From Xylophilus sp. Leaf220 (GTDB lineage: Bacteria; Pseudomonadota; Gammaproteobacteria; Burkholderiales; Burkholderiaceae_C), in assembly GCF_001421705.1 (NCBI RefSeq), contig NZ_LMKO01000001.1, forward strand, positions 796,170-860,169: DNA of 64,000 bases, read 5' to 3'. The position numbers and the translations under genes are program-made. Numbering within the stretch: the first letter of the stretch is position 1; each line of letters starts with the position of its first letter. The notes under the pieces were generated by a model. It was not told the DNA's origin and made no database searches. It worked only from the letters and a program-made list of their open reading frames with translations. Positions 1 through 9,876 of the stretch are shown here, piece by piece.

Positions 1-1
1 G

Positions 2-991
2 CTGCAACCCACCATCGGCCATGCCGGCCCCTCGACCGTGGTGCTGGTGATCACCGACAGCGTCAACCGCGACAACATGTCGCTCTACGGCTACGGCCGC
101 CCCACCACGCCGCTCCTGCAGGCGCAGCAGGCCCAGCTGGGCGCCGCGTTCACCGTGTTCCGCCATGCCTGGTCGGTCGATGCCAGCACCCTGCCCGCGC
201 TGCACAACCTGTTCCGCTTCGGCGACCCCGCTGCGCAGGACCCGCTGCACCTGATCGCCCTGGCGCGGGCCGCCGGCTACAAGGTCTGGTGGATGACCAA
301 CCACGACGACGTGGGCATCGAGCAGGCCCACGCCCGCCTGGCCGACGAGGTGGAGATGAACAACCGCACCCCCGGCCGCTCCAGCGTGTCGCTCGACCAG
401 GAGGTGCTCGACTGCGTGCACGAGGCGCTGCAGGAGCCCGATGCCCGCAAGCTGCTAATCGTGCACCTGATGGGCGCCCATCCGCACTACAGCCTGCGCT
501 TTCCCGAAGGCGCCAACCCGTTCGACGACGCGCCGGACGCCGTGAGCGCCGCGATGGGCGATTCGGGGCGGCCCGCCTGGCTGCGCCGCCGGCGCCACGA
601 GTACGACGCGGCCGTCCTCTACCAGGACCTGATCGTGGCCGAGATCCTGAAGATGGCGCGCGGCATCGGTACCGACGACGGGCACCGCGCCTTCATGTAC
701 CTGTCGGACCACGGCCAGGAGGTGGGGCACGGTGCCGACTGGGCCGGCCACAGCGCGGCCACCGCGGCCGGCTACCGCATCCCGCTGGTCGTCTGGCAGA
801 ACCGGCCGCCCTTGTTGCCGCCCACTGACCTGGGCCAGCGGCCGTTCCGCGCCGACTGGGCGGCCTGGACGGTCAGCCACCTGCTCGACATCCGCTGGGC
901 CGGCTACCGGCCCGAGCGCGACGTGCTGCACGCGGCCTACCGGTGGCAGGCGCCCGACATTCCGGTGCCGCCCGGCGCGTTCGTGCAGTAG
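2..991 (+). CDS. Phosphoethanolamine transferase-type sulfatase-fold protein (5' truncated by window edge)
   Basis: The frame is open to the left edge, so the start and any N-terminal membrane domain lie outside the window. What is visible is the periplasmic catalytic domain of the EptA/CptA/OpgE-type alkaline-phosphatase superfamily. It shows an SLYGY block with a TTP motif, a SVDASTLPAL segment whose Thr sits where the family's nucleophile lies, an HLMGAHPHY block, and the metal-binding SDHGQEVGH motif. The usual Glu of the G-E-S metal motif appears as Asp (T-D-S). By family knowledge it would transfer phosphoethanolamine to lipid A, core sugar or glucan; the acceptor cannot be read from this sequence. 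The next gene is convergent, 32 bases away. Confidence 0.8.
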   Translation: MQPTIGHAGPSTVVLVITDSVNRDNMSLYGYGRPTTPLLQAQQAQLGAAFTVFRHAWSVDASTLPALHNLFRFGDPAAQDPLHLIALARAAGYKVWWMTNHDDVGIEQAHARLADEVEMNNRTPGRSSVSLDQEVLDCVHEALQEPDARKLLIVHLMGAHPHYSLRFPEGANPFDDAPDAVSAAMGDSGRPAWLRRRRHEYDAAVLYQDLIVAEILKMARGIGTDDGHRAFMYLSDHGQEVGHGADWAGHSAATAAGYRIPLVVWQNRPPLLPPTDLGQRPFRADWAAWTVSHLLDIRWAGYRPERDVLHAAYRWQAPDIPVPPGAFVQ

Positions 992-1023
992 CCGCGCGCG
1001 CGGTGGCAGGAAGCGGCCGGCCG

Positions 1024-2478
1024 CTAGCGCGCGGCGCCGTCCAGCCGCTGCTGCAGACCGCGCAGCACCGGCGCGATCTCCTCGCCGATGCGGATCTGGG
1101 GGTTGGAGAAACCGTCGCTCTTGCCGGCCTCTTCCTCGCGTTGCTTGATCACCGGCACCGCGGCGGCGAACGCCTGGCCGAAGTCGTGCGTCTGGCGCAG
1201 CTGCTCGTCGAACACCGCCCGGCCGAAGAAGGTCATCGGCGACCTGTGGCCGCAGCCGTAGGAGGTGTGGTCGGCATCGGCCGCCGTCATCACCAGCGTG
1301 CCGGGCGTGGCGAGCGGCTCCACCCAGCCGCCCGAATAGCAGGCCGAGATGGCGATCACCCGGTGCCGGATGCCGGCGCGGTCGAGCGCGGCGCGCAGGA
1401 ACTGCGGCGTGACCGATTCGACCGCCAGCGGGCCGTGGTAGGCCGCCAGCCGGAAATCGCCGCCACCGTGCGAGGTCATGTAGACGACCAGCACGTCCTG
1501 CGCGAGGTCCATGCGCCGGGCGAGCGCGTCGATCGCGCGCTCCAGGTTCAGCGGCGTGGCCCAGGGCAGCTCGGCGGCGGTGTCGGCATGGTTGAGCAGC
1601 TGCAGCACCCGGCCCTGCGCGTCGAAGCGCTCGCGCAGCAGCTGCGCCACCATGGTGCTCTCGCGGCGGAACACGTCTTCGGCCGCATAGGGCGCGAACA
1701 CCAGGCCGTAGACGTCGGCGACGCCGGGGCGCTCGGGCGCCAGCGTGTCGACCGCGTCGTCCCAGGCGGCCTGCTGGTCCTCGAAGACTTCCTGCGACAG
1801 GCTCAGCTCCGGCGCAGCCGCCTCGTCGGCCGCCGCGGGCGGCGACCAGGCGGCGGCATTCATCACCCACAGCTGCACCGCCATCACCGCCGCCAGGGCA
1901 GCGGCATACCCGGCCGTGGCCAGCACCCGGCGGGAGAACCGGGCCATCAGCACCACCGCGGCGGCCAGCGCCCATGCCAGGGAGATCCACTGGAGCGCCA
2001 CCACCGCCGTCGTCCAGAACGGCGCGGCCCCCAGCATCCCGTGGGCCAGCAGCGCCGCCGCGACGCCCATCGCGACGAAGGCCGGCACCGGTCCCAGGCT
2101 GGCCAGCAGGATCCAGCTGCCCAGCCCCTGCGGCCGCGGCGCCGACGTGCCGGACGCGTCGCCCGGCCGCAGCGACAGCGCCCACCACGCCGCCCACAGC
2201 ATCGGCGCCCACCACCACCAGCTGGCCAGGTACGACGACGGCCAGAAATCCGCCGCACCCACGATCCACAGGCGCGAGAGGCCCAGCCCCAGCAGCTCCA
2301 CCGCCAGCACCACCGCCAGCACCTGCCACGGCCGCGGCGCATGGCCGGCGACGCGCGGAGGCTGGAAGCAGGCGGCGCGCAGGCCCTCCCAGCACCAGCG
2401 CGGCAGGGACAGGGGGCGGCCGCCGGGCAGCGGCTCCGGCGGGGCGAGAGGCTCTGGCAAGCGCAGGGGGTCGGTCAT
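1024..2478 (-). CDS. Membrane-anchored peptidase C13 (legumain-like) family protein
   Basis: A 484-residue protein with about five hydrophobic segments between residues 50 and 206, followed by a soluble domain. That domain carries both halves of the C13 (clan CD) dyad: TSHGGG (His337) and SACYSGG (Cys380). The family includes legumain and GPI-transamidase-type cysteine peptidases; bacterial members are poorly studied and the substrate is unknown. The gene lies 60 bases downstream of the efflux outer-membrane lipoprotein gene on the same strand, so it could be the last gene of the efflux operon. The N-terminal 45 residues are proline-rich and probably cytoplasmic. Confidence 0.8.
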   Translation of the reverse strand: MTDPLRLPEPLAPPEPLPGGRPLSLPRWCWEGLRAACFQPPRVAGHAPRPWQVLAVVLAVELLGLGLSRLWIVGAADFWPSSYLASWWWWAPMLWAAWWALSLRPGDASGTSAPRPQGLGSWILLASLGPVPAFVAMGVAAALLAHGMLGAAPFWTTAVVALQWISLAWALAAAVVLMARFSRRVLATAGYAAALAAVMAVQLWVMNAAAWSPPAAADEAAAPELSLSQEVFEDQQAAWDDAVDTLAPERPGVADVYGLVFAPYAAEDVFRRESTMVAQLLRERFDAQGRVLQLLNHADTAAELPWATPLNLERAIDALARRMDLAQDVLVVYMTSHGGGDFRLAAYHGPLAVESVTPQFLRAALDRAGIRHRVIAISACYSGGWVEPLATPGTLVMTAADADHTSYGCGHRSPMTFFGRAVFDEQLRQTHDFGQAFAAAVPVIKQREEEAGKSDGFSNPQIRIGEEIAPVLRGLQQRLDGAAR

Positions 2479-2538
2479 CGGCGGATCATGCCACCGCGCC
2501 CGGCCGTTCCTGCCCGCTTGCCGAAGGCCGCGCGGCGA

Positions 2539-4017
2539 TCAGCTCGCCGGCGTGTCCCAGCCCCCGCCCAGCGCCCGCACCAGGCCCACCGTGCTCTGGT
2601 AGCGCGCCGCCTGCACCTGCAGCGCGATGCGCCGGTTGCGCAGCTCGGTGCGGCGCGCGTCCAGCAGGTCCAGCTGGCTCACCAGCCCGTTGCGCCAGCG
2701 CGAATCCGACAGGGCGGTGGCGCGGCGCGCCGAGGTCACGGCCCGGTCCTGCACCTGGGCCTGCTCGGCCAAGAGGCGCAGGGCCGAGAGCTGGTCCTCC
2801 ACGTCGCGGAAGGCGCCCAGCACCTGGCCGCGGTAGCCGGCGGTGGCCGCGTCGAACTGCGCATTGGCGCTGTCGACGCCGGCCTGCCGGCGGCCGCCGT
2901 CGAAGATCGGCAACGCGGCCAGCGCGCCCAGGCTCCAGGCGCGGGCCGACCAGCGGAACAGGTCGCCGATCTCGGGCGATGCGAAGCCGCCGCCGGCGGT
3001 CAGTGACACGCTGGGGAACCACGCCGTCTGCGCCACGCCCACCCGCGCCTGCGCGGCCAGCAGCGTGGCCTGCGCGGCCGACACGTCGGGCCGGCGGGCC
3101 AGCACGGTGCCGGGCACGCCGGCCGGGATGGTGGGCAGCGCCACCGACCAGCCGGCCGCATCCGCCGGCAGCGAGAAGTCGGATGCCGCGTCGCCGACCA
3201 GCACCGCCAGCGCATGCTCCAGCTCCGCGCGGCGGCGGTCGAGCGCCAGGGCCTCGGCCTCGGTCGCGGCGGCCTCGGTCTGGATGCGGACCACGTCCAG
3301 CTCGGCCAGGTCGCCGGCCTCGAAGCGGCGCTGGGTCAGCTGCAGCGTCCCGCCGTAGGCCTGCACCGTGTCACGCACCAGGGCCCGCTCGGCATCGACC
3401 GCGCGCAGCGCCAGGTAGGTCTGGGCGGTGTCGGCCTGCACCAGCAGGCGGGTGCTCTGCAGCAAGGCGGCGCGGGCATCGGCGTCCAGGGCCGCCGCGT
3501 CGCGCACGCCGGCCAGGCGGCCGAACAGGTCCAGTTCGTACGACAGGTTGGCGCCCGCGGTGGTGATGGTGGCGGGCGTGGGGCCGTTGACCGTGTTGGC
3601 GCCGGCCTGGCGCACCGCGCCGCCGCTGATGCCGACCTGCGGCAGGCGATCCGCATTGGCGCTGCGCACCAGGGCCCGGGCCTGGGCCAGGCGGGCCGCG
3701 GCTTCCTGGATGCCGGTGTTCTGCGCGCCGGCACGCTCGACGAGGGCGTCGAGCACCGGGTCGCCGAAGGCGCGCCACCAGGTGCCGCGGGGCTGCGCCT
3801 CGGCGGGCGGCGCCTGGGTCCACTGGGCGGAGCCCGGGGTGGCGGCGGCGGTGGTCGCGGGCGCGGCCTGTTCCTTGAACCGGGCCGGCGCCGCCGCCAG
3901 CGCGGCGGTGTCGACCGCCGGCGGGCTGGCGCAGCCGGCCAGCACCAGGGCCGCCAGCAACGGCAGCAGCACGGCGCGCGGGGAGGGGGAAGCGGTCTTC
4001 TTGGTCATCGTCGTCAT
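2539..4017 (-). CDS. RND efflux outer-membrane factor lipoprotein (NodT/OprM family)
   Basis: 492 residues, the normal length for the TolC-like OprM/NodT family. A lipoprotein signal ends in the lipobox L-A-G-C at about residues 26-29, followed by a low-complexity Ala/Pro linker and two outer-membrane efflux protein repeats. It should form the trimeric channel that accepts substrate from the RND pump encoded just upstream (gap 15 bases). An internal ATG three codons in (MTKK) is an alternative start. Confidence 0.93.
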   Translation of the reverse strand: MTTMTKKTASPSPRAVLLPLLAALVLAGCASPPAVDTAALAAAPARFKEQAAPATTAAATPGSAQWTQAPPAEAQPRGTWWRAFGDPVLDALVERAGAQNTGIQEAAARLAQARALVRSANADRLPQVGISGGAVRQAGANTVNGPTPATITTAGANLSYELDLFGRLAGVRDAAALDADARAALLQSTRLLVQADTAQTYLALRAVDAERALVRDTVQAYGGTLQLTQRRFEAGDLAELDVVRIQTEAAATEAEALALDRRRAELEHALAVLVGDAASDFSLPADAAGWSVALPTIPAGVPGTVLARRPDVSAAQATLLAAQARVGVAQTAWFPSVSLTAGGGFASPEIGDLFRWSARAWSLGALAALPIFDGGRRQAGVDSANAQFDAATAGYRGQVLGAFRDVEDQLSALRLLAEQAQVQDRAVTSARRATALSDSRWRNGLVSQLDLLDARRTELRNRRIALQVQAARYQSTVGLVRALGGGWDTPAS

Positions 4018-4032
4018 GGCAATGCTCCGGGT

Positions 4033-7000
4033 TCAGTCGTGGAGGCCGCGCGGCGCGGCCGGCAGGGGCTGGGCGCCACCGCCCGCACCGTGCGCCGGAT
4101 GGTCGGCGGAGACGAAGGCGTCTTCGGTGTGCGGCACCTCGCCGTGCAGCTTCAGCGGCCGGTTGCCCGCCATGCGGCGCAGGAGCACGTAGAACACCGG
4201 CGTGAGGAACAGGCCGAAGGCGGTCACGCCGATCATTCCGGCGAACACCGCGATGCCCATCGCCTGGCGCATCTCGGCGCCGGCGCCGGTGGAGAGCACC
4301 AGGGGCAGCACGCCCATGACGAAGGCCAACGAGGTCATCAGGATCGGGCGCAGCCGCAGCCTGCTGGCCTCGATCGCCGCCTGCACCGGGGTGCGGCCGG
4401 CGAACTCCAGCTCGCGGGCGAATTCGACGATCAGGATCGCGTTCTTTGCGGAGAGCCCCACCAGCACGATCAGCCCGATCTGGGTGAACACGTTGTTGTC
4501 GCCCCCGCTGATCCACACGCCGGTCATCGCGGCCAGCAGGCCCATCGGCACGATCAGCACGATGGCCAGCGGCAGCGTCAGGCTCTCGTACTGCGCGGCC
4601 AGCACCAGGAACACCAGCAGGATCGCCAGCGGGAACACCCACAGCGCGGAGTTGCCGGCCAGGATCTCCTGGTAGGTCAGCTCGGTCCATTCGTAGGAGA
4701 CGCCCTGCGGCAGCGTCTCGGCGGCGATGCGCTCGATGGCGGCGCGCGCCTGGCCCGAGGACACGCCGGGCGCCGGCCCGCCGTTGATGTCGGCGGCCAT
4801 GTAGCCGTTGTAGCGCATCGCCCGCTCCGGCCCGAAGGTGGATTGCACCTGCATCAGGGCCGACAGCGGCACCATCTCGCCGGTGAGCGAGCGCACCTTC
4901 AGCAGGCCCACGTCTTCGGCCCGTGCGCGGTAGGGCGCGTCGGCCTGCACCCGCACGCTGTAGGTGCGGCCGAACTTGTTGAAGTCGTTCGCATACAGGC
5001 TGCCCAGGTAGATCTGCATCGTCTCGAAGATGTCGGTCACCGGCACGCCCAGCTGGCGCGCCTTGGTGCGGTCGATGTCGGCGTAGAGCTGCGGCACGTT
5101 GACCTGCCAGCTGGTGAACATGCCGGCCAGCTCGGGCGTCTGGTAGGCCTTGGCCATGAAGGCCTTCACCGCGGCGTCCATCTGCTCGTAGCCCACCGAG
5201 GCACGGTCTTCGAGCTGCAGCTTGAAGCCGCCGGTGGTGCCCAGGCCCGCCACCGGCGGCGGCGGGAACATCACGATGAACGCGTCCTGGATGCCGGCGA
5301 AGGCCTGGTTGAGCTGGCCCGCTACCGCGCCGCCGCTCTGGTCCTTCTGCCTGCGCTCGGCGAAGGGCTTGAGCGTGGCGAAGACGATGCCCGAGTTGGA
5401 GCTGTTGGTAAAACCGTTGATCGACAGGCCGGGGAACGCGATCGCGTCCTCCACGTTGGGGTTCTGCTTGAGCAGTTCGCCCATGCGGTGGATCACTTCC
5501 TCGGTGCGGTCGAGCGTGGCGCCGTCTGGCAATTGCGCGAAACCGATCAGGTACTGCTTGTCCTGCGCCGGCACGAAGCCGCCGGGCACCACCCGGAACA
5601 GCAGCACCGTGGCCGCCGCCAGCACCAGGTACACCGCCATCATCACCGTCTTGCGGCCGATGGCGCGGCGCACGCCGCCGCTGTAGGCCTCGGAGCCGCG
5701 GTGGAACGCCTTGTTGAAGCGGCGGAACAGCCAGCCGAAGGCCCGGTCCATGCCGCGGGTGAGCGCATCCTTCGGCGCGTCGTGGCCCCTCAGCAGCAGC
5801 GCGGTGAGCGCCGGCGCCAGCGTCAGCGAGTTGATCGCCGAGATCACGGTCGAGATCGCGATGGTGACCGCGAACTGCTTGTAGAACTGCCCTGTGAGGC
5901 CGCTGATGAAGGCCAGCGGCACGAACACCGCCACCAGCACCAGGGCGATCGCGATGATCGGCCCCGACACTTCGCGCATCGCCCGGTAGGTGGCCTCGCG
6001 CGGGTTCAGGCCGGCCTCGATGTTGCGCTCGACGTTCTCGACCACCACGATCGCATCGTCCACCACGATGCCGATCGCCAGCACCAGGCCGAACAGGGAG
6101 AGCGCGTTGATCGAGAAGCCCAGCAGGTGCAGCACCGCGAAGGTGCCGATCACCGACACCGGCACCGCCAGCAGCGGGATGATCGAGGCGCGCCAGGTCT
6201 GCAGGAACAGGATCACCACCAGCACCACCAGGGCGATGGCTTCGAGCAGCGTGTGGATCACCGACTCGATCGAGGCCCGCACGAACTGCGTCGGGTCGTA
6301 GGCGATGCGGTACTCCACGCCCTCGGGCATGTTCTTCTGGATCTCGTCCATCGTGGCGCGCACGTTCGACGAGATGTCGAGCGCGTTGGAGCCGGGCGCC
6401 TGGAACACGCCCATGCCCACCGCCGGGTCGTTGTTGAGCAGGGAGCGCAGCGAGTAGTCGGCCGCGCCCATCTCCAGCCGGCCGATGTCGCGCAGCCGGG
6501 TCACCGCGCCGTCGGCACCGGTCTTGACGATGATGTCGCCGAACTCCTCCTCGGTGGTGAGCCGGCCCTGCGCGTTGATCGACAGCTGCATGTCCACGCC
6601 CGACTGGCCGGGCGATGCGCCCACCACGCCGGCCGCGGCCTGCACGTTCTGGCCGCGGATCGCCGCCACCACGTCGCTGGCCGACAGGCCGCGCTGCGCC
6701 ACCTTCTGCGGATCGAGCCAGACCCGCATCGAATAGTCGCCGCCGCCGAAGATCTGCACCTGGCCCACGCCCTGGATGCGGGCCAGCCGGTCCTTGACGT
6801 TGAGCACCGCGTAGTTGCGCAGGTAGTTCATGTCGTAGCGCTGGTTGGGCGAGGTCAGGTGCACCACCATCGTCAGGTCGGGTGCGCTCTTGACCGTGGT
6901 CACGCCCAGGCGCCGCACCTCCTCGGGCAGACGCGGCTCGGCCTGCGAGACGCGGTTCTGCACCAGCTGCTGGGCCTTGTCCGGGTCGGTGCCCAGCTTG

Positions 7001-7287
7001 AAGGTGACGGTGAGCGTCATCACGCCGTCGGTGGTGGCCTGGCTGCCCATGTAGAGCATGCCCTCGACGCCGTTGATCTGCTCCTCGATCGGCGTGGCCA
7101 CCGTCTCGGCGATCACCTTGGGGTTGGCACCGGGATAGGTGGCGCGCACCACGATCGAGGGCGGCGACACCTCGGGGTATTCGGAGATCGGCAGCCCGCG
7201 CAGCGCGATCAGGCCGGCGAGCAGCATCAGCACCGACAGCACGCCGGCGAAAATCGGCCGGTCGATGAAGAATTTGGACAGGTTCAT
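4033..7287 (-). CDS. RND multidrug efflux permease (MexF/AcrB-type)
   Basis: A 1,084-residue inner-membrane proton/drug antiporter of the HAE1 family. The start MNLSKFFIDRPIFA is typical, so I chose this ATG although the frame stays open far upstream. Visible landmarks are PISEYPEV, the TYPGANPKVI block, the DDAIVVVEN segment of the fourth membrane helix with its Asp pair, and a C-terminal TPVFY block. The N-terminal sequence is closer to the MexF/BpeF branch than to AcrB. It forms a tripartite pump with the fusion protein upstream and the channel lipoprotein downstream; the three genes lie in the order MFP-RND-OMF. Confidence 0.95.
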   Translation of the reverse strand: MNLSKFFIDRPIFAGVLSVLMLLAGLIALRGLPISEYPEVSPPSIVVRATYPGANPKVIAETVATPIEEQINGVEGMLYMGSQATTDGVMTLTVTFKLGTDPDKAQQLVQNRVSQAEPRLPEEVRRLGVTTVKSAPDLTMVVHLTSPNQRYDMNYLRNYAVLNVKDRLARIQGVGQVQIFGGGDYSMRVWLDPQKVAQRGLSASDVVAAIRGQNVQAAAGVVGASPGQSGVDMQLSINAQGRLTTEEEFGDIIVKTGADGAVTRLRDIGRLEMGAADYSLRSLLNNDPAVGMGVFQAPGSNALDISSNVRATMDEIQKNMPEGVEYRIAYDPTQFVRASIESVIHTLLEAIALVVLVVILFLQTWRASIIPLLAVPVSVIGTFAVLHLLGFSINALSLFGLVLAIGIVVDDAIVVVENVERNIEAGLNPREATYRAMREVSGPIIAIALVLVAVFVPLAFISGLTGQFYKQFAVTIAISTVISAINSLTLAPALTALLLRGHDAPKDALTRGMDRAFGWLFRRFNKAFHRGSEAYSGGVRRAIGRKTVMMAVYLVLAAATVLLFRVVPGGFVPAQDKQYLIGFAQLPDGATLDRTEEVIHRMGELLKQNPNVEDAIAFPGLSINGFTNSSNSGIVFATLKPFAERRQKDQSGGAVAGQLNQAFAGIQDAFIVMFPPPPVAGLGTTGGFKLQLEDRASVGYEQMDAAVKAFMAKAYQTPELAGMFTSWQVNVPQLYADIDRTKARQLGVPVTDIFETMQIYLGSLYANDFNKFGRTYSVRVQADAPYRARAEDVGLLKVRSLTGEMVPLSALMQVQSTFGPERAMRYNGYMAADINGGPAPGVSSGQARAAIERIAAETLPQGVSYEWTELTYQEILAGNSALWVFPLAILLVFLVLAAQYESLTLPLAIVLIVPMGLLAAMTGVWISGGDNNVFTQIGLIVLVGLSAKNAILIVEFARELEFAGRTPVQAAIEASRLRLRPILMTSLAFVMGVLPLVLSTGAGAEMRQAMGIAVFAGMIGVTAFGLFLTPVFYVLLRRMAGNRPLKLHGEVPHTEDAFVSADHPAHGAGGGAQPLPAAPRGLHD

Positions 7288-7418
7288 GGTGTGCTTTCGT
7301 CGAAACCGCCGGGTGAGCGGCGACGGCACGCCCTGCCGCAGGCGCTTCCTGCAGCAAGGGCGGGCCGGGGGCTTCGCGGTTTTCTGGTGGGCCTGGTGAG
7401 GGCTTGGTGAACTCGGGA

Positions 7419-8669
7419 TCAGGACTGCAGCGCGACCTTGCGCTCCGCCGGCGCCGGCGCGGCCGCGGCGTTCATCTCGACCGGCTGCGGCGCGACCAGC
7501 GCACCGGGGCGCACATGCTGCAGGCCGTTGACGACGACGCGCTCGCCCGGCTTCAGCCCGGCGGTGACCACGCGCAGGCCCTCGGCCGGCGCGCCGAGCG
7601 TCACCTCGCGGTACTCGGTCTTGTTGTCGGCGTTGACGACCATCACGAACTTCTTGCTCTGGTCGGTGCCGACCGCCCGCTCGCTGACCAGCACCACGCT
7701 GCTGGTGCGCGCCTGGCCCATGCGGATCCGGGCGAACTGGCCGGGCATCAGCGCGCCGTCCTTGTTGTCGAAGGCGGCGCGGACCCGCACCGTGCCGCTG
7801 CGGGCATCGACCTGGTTCTCGATCAGCTGCAGCCGGCCCTGCACCGGCGTGCCCTCGACCGCGGTGGTGCCCATCTGCACCGGGATCCGCTCGATCAGGC
7901 CGCGGGCACTGCTGCCGGGGCCCAGGTCCTTCAGTGCCTTGGAGATGACACGTTCGTCGGCGTCGAAGCTGGCGTAGATCGGGCTCACCGAGACCAGCGT
8001 GGTCAGCATCGGCGCGCCGGGGCCGGCGGCCACCAGGTTGCCGGCGGTGATCTCCAGCCGGCCGATGCGGCCCGCCACCGGTGCGCGCACCTGGGTGTAC
8101 GACAGATTGAGTTTGGCCGACTGCAGCGAGGCGCGGGCACCGCGCAGGGCGGCGTCGGCCTCGCGCTCGGCGTTCTGCCGCTCGTCGAACTCGCGCTGGG
8201 CGATCGCCTTGTCGTCCCACAGGCGCTGCGAGCGGGCCAGCTCGCTGCGGGTGTAGGCCATGCGGGCCTGGGCCGCGGCGACCTGCGCCTCGGCGCGGTC
8301 CACCTCGGCGGCGTAGGGTGCCGGGTCGAGGGTGACCAGCAGGTCGCCCGCCTTCACCAGGCTGCCTTCGCGGAAATGCATCGCCTGCACCGCGCCGGCC
8401 ACCCGGGCCCGGATCTCGACCCGCTGCACCGCCTCCAGCCGGCCCGAGAACTCGTCCCACGCGGTGATGTCGTGCGCCGCCACCGTGGCGACCGACACCG
8501 GCACCGCCTGCGGCGCACCGGCCGCCGGCGCATCGGCACCCGATGCGGTGGTGGTGAGGCCGACCGCGGCCGAGACGATGGCGACGACCGCGGTGAGCGT
8601 CGTCAGCACCGCGCCGAAACGGTGCGATCTTGCGGCCGGCGAGTGGGCCGATGCGTGTGGATGGTTCAT
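7419..8669 (-). CDS. RND efflux periplasmic adaptor (MexE-type membrane fusion protein)
   Basis: 416 residues with an N-terminal membrane/signal segment (about 20-42), lipoyl halves flanking a coiled-coil hairpin (about 100-180), and a beta-barrel domain. The blocks FREGSLVKAGDLLVTLDP and YTQVRAPVAGRIG are hallmarks of the family. It links the RND pump to the outer-membrane channel. It is the first gene of the efflux operon; 131 bases separate it from the pump gene, a stretch in which I see no gene. It is transcribed away from the AraC-family gene on the other side, which makes that regulator the obvious candidate controller. Confidence 0.94.
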   Translation of the reverse strand: MNHPHASAHSPAARSHRFGAVLTTLTAVVAIVSAAVGLTTTASGADAPAAGAPQAVPVSVATVAAHDITAWDEFSGRLEAVQRVEIRARVAGAVQAMHFREGSLVKAGDLLVTLDPAPYAAEVDRAEAQVAAAQARMAYTRSELARSQRLWDDKAIAQREFDERQNAEREADAALRGARASLQSAKLNLSYTQVRAPVAGRIGRLEITAGNLVAAGPGAPMLTTLVSVSPIYASFDADERVISKALKDLGPGSSARGLIERIPVQMGTTAVEGTPVQGRLQLIENQVDARSGTVRVRAAFDNKDGALMPGQFARIRMGQARTSSVVLVSERAVGTDQSKKFVMVVNADNKTEYREVTLGAPAEGLRVVTAGLKPGERVVVNGLQHVRPGALVAPQPVEMNAAAAPAPAERKVALQS

Positions 8670-8849
8670 GGTGGTTCCTCGAAAATGTTCTGTAAAAAAA
8701 CGAGCAGCGGCAGAGCCGGCTGCGACGGCGCCAGTCTAGGAATGCGGGGCCCGGCAGCGATAGCCCGATCCGCGCCGGTTCTTGCCTGATCCTGCGCAAT
8801 GCCAGGGGAAAGCGTGCCGAAGCCGGCGGCCGCGGATAAGCTGCGGCGC
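8670..8849. promoter_or_regulatory. Divergent intergenic region between efflux operon and AraC regulator
   Basis: About 180 bases separate the two divergent start codons and should hold both promoters and the regulator's binding site. On the minus strand a GAGGAAC stretch precedes the adaptor start. An AT-rich run (about 8687-8703) stands out against the GC-rich surroundings. No promoter pair can be assigned with confidence. Confidence 0.4.
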
Positions 8850-9827
8850 ATGCCCCAACCCACCCTGACCCTGATTCCGCCGTCCGACCCCGACACCGCC
8901 GAGCAGTGGCGGCTGGACCAGCGGATGAACGACCTGGCCGGCCTGATCCTGTCGCACACGCCCGGCGACGGCATCCACCAGACCGCCATCGCCCGGCTGC
9001 ACCTGGTGCACCTCACCGTGCCGCAGCCGCCGGCCATCGGCATCTACCAACCGTCGATGTGCATCCTGGCGCAGGGCCGCAAGCGGGTGATGCTGGGCGA
9101 CGAGGTCTACATCTACGACCGCTCCCGCTACATCGTGGGCACGGTCGGCATGGCGGTCACCGGAGAGGTGCTGGACGCCACGCCCGAGCGGCCCTACCTG
9201 TGTTTTCGCCTCGACTTCGACCCCCGCGCGATCGCCGACATGGTGCTGGAGCTGAACCTGGCGATACCGCCCCGGCAGGCCTCGGCACGCGGACTGTTCC
9301 TGGAGAACGCCAGCATCCCGATGGTGGATGCGGCCCTGCGGCTGATCGGACTGCTCGACACGCCCGAGGACATCGCCGCGCTGGCGCCGTTGGCCGAGCG
9401 GGAGTTGCTCTACCGGCTGCTGCGCAGCCCGCAGGGCTGGCGCCTGGTGCAGGCCGCGATGCAGGACAGCCATGCGCAGCGCATCGCCCGTGCGATCCAC
9501 TGGCTGCAGGGCCGCTTCACCGAGCCGCTGCGCATCGACGACATGGCGGCCGCCGCGCACATGAGCGCGTCGGCCCTGCACCACCATTTCAAGGCGGTCA
9601 CCGCGATGAGCCCGCTGCAGTACCAGAAGCGGCTGCGGCTGCAGGAAGCGCGCCGTCTGCTGCTGTCCGAATCGCTGGACGCGGCCACCGCCGGCCACCG
9701 GGTCGGCTACGAGAGCCCGTCCCAGTTCAGCCGCGAGTACGGCCGCATGTTCGGCGCCCCGCCCGCCCGCGACCTGCAGCGTCTGCGGCTGGCGCGCGAC
9801 GGGCTGGCCGTGGCGTCGCAGTACTGA
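8850..9827 (+). CDS. AraC family transcriptional regulator
   Basis: 325 residues from this ATG; an in-frame ATG at 8799 would add 17 residues (MPGESVPK...) with no family resemblance, so the inner start is preferred. The N-terminal part (about 20-190) matches the AraC-type cupin domain of single-copy regulators (GIYQPSMCILAQGRK, then PYLCFRLDFDP). The C-terminal 100 residues hold two helix-turn-helix motifs, including MSASALHHHFKAVTAMSPLQYQKRLRLQ (in part) and a GYESPSQFSREY motif. Its position divergent from the efflux operon suggests it controls that operon, perhaps in response to a small aromatic or aldehyde ligand; that is inference. Confidence 0.88.
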   Translation: MPQPTLTLIPPSDPDTAEQWRLDQRMNDLAGLILSHTPGDGIHQTAIARLHLVHLTVPQPPAIGIYQPSMCILAQGRKRVMLGDEVYIYDRSRYIVGTVGMAVTGEVLDATPERPYLCFRLDFDPRAIADMVLELNLAIPPRQASARGLFLENASIPMVDAALRLIGLLDTPEDIAALAPLAERELLYRLLRSPQGWRLVQAAMQDSHAQRIARAIHWLQGRFTEPLRIDDMAAAAHMSASALHHHFKAVTAMSPLQYQKRLRLQEARRLLLSESLDAATAGHRVGYESPSQFSREYGRMFGAPPARDLQRLRLARDGLAVASQY

Positions 9828-9876
9828 CGCGGCGGCGGTGTTCGGTGGGCGGATCGAGAGCACGGTGGGTCCTGTG

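Noticed and set aside
3214-7410. A 1,398-codon open frame on the plus strand opposite the efflux genes
   Set aside because: Very high GC removes stops from antisense frames. The sequence is His/Arg/Gln/Gly-rich and low in complexity, while the minus strand encodes clear MexF and OprM homologues.
7288-8799. Upstream extension of the RND permease frame to 8799
   Set aside because: The extension overlaps the adaptor gene in another frame; the permease N terminus MNLSKFFIDRP matches the family exactly at 7287.
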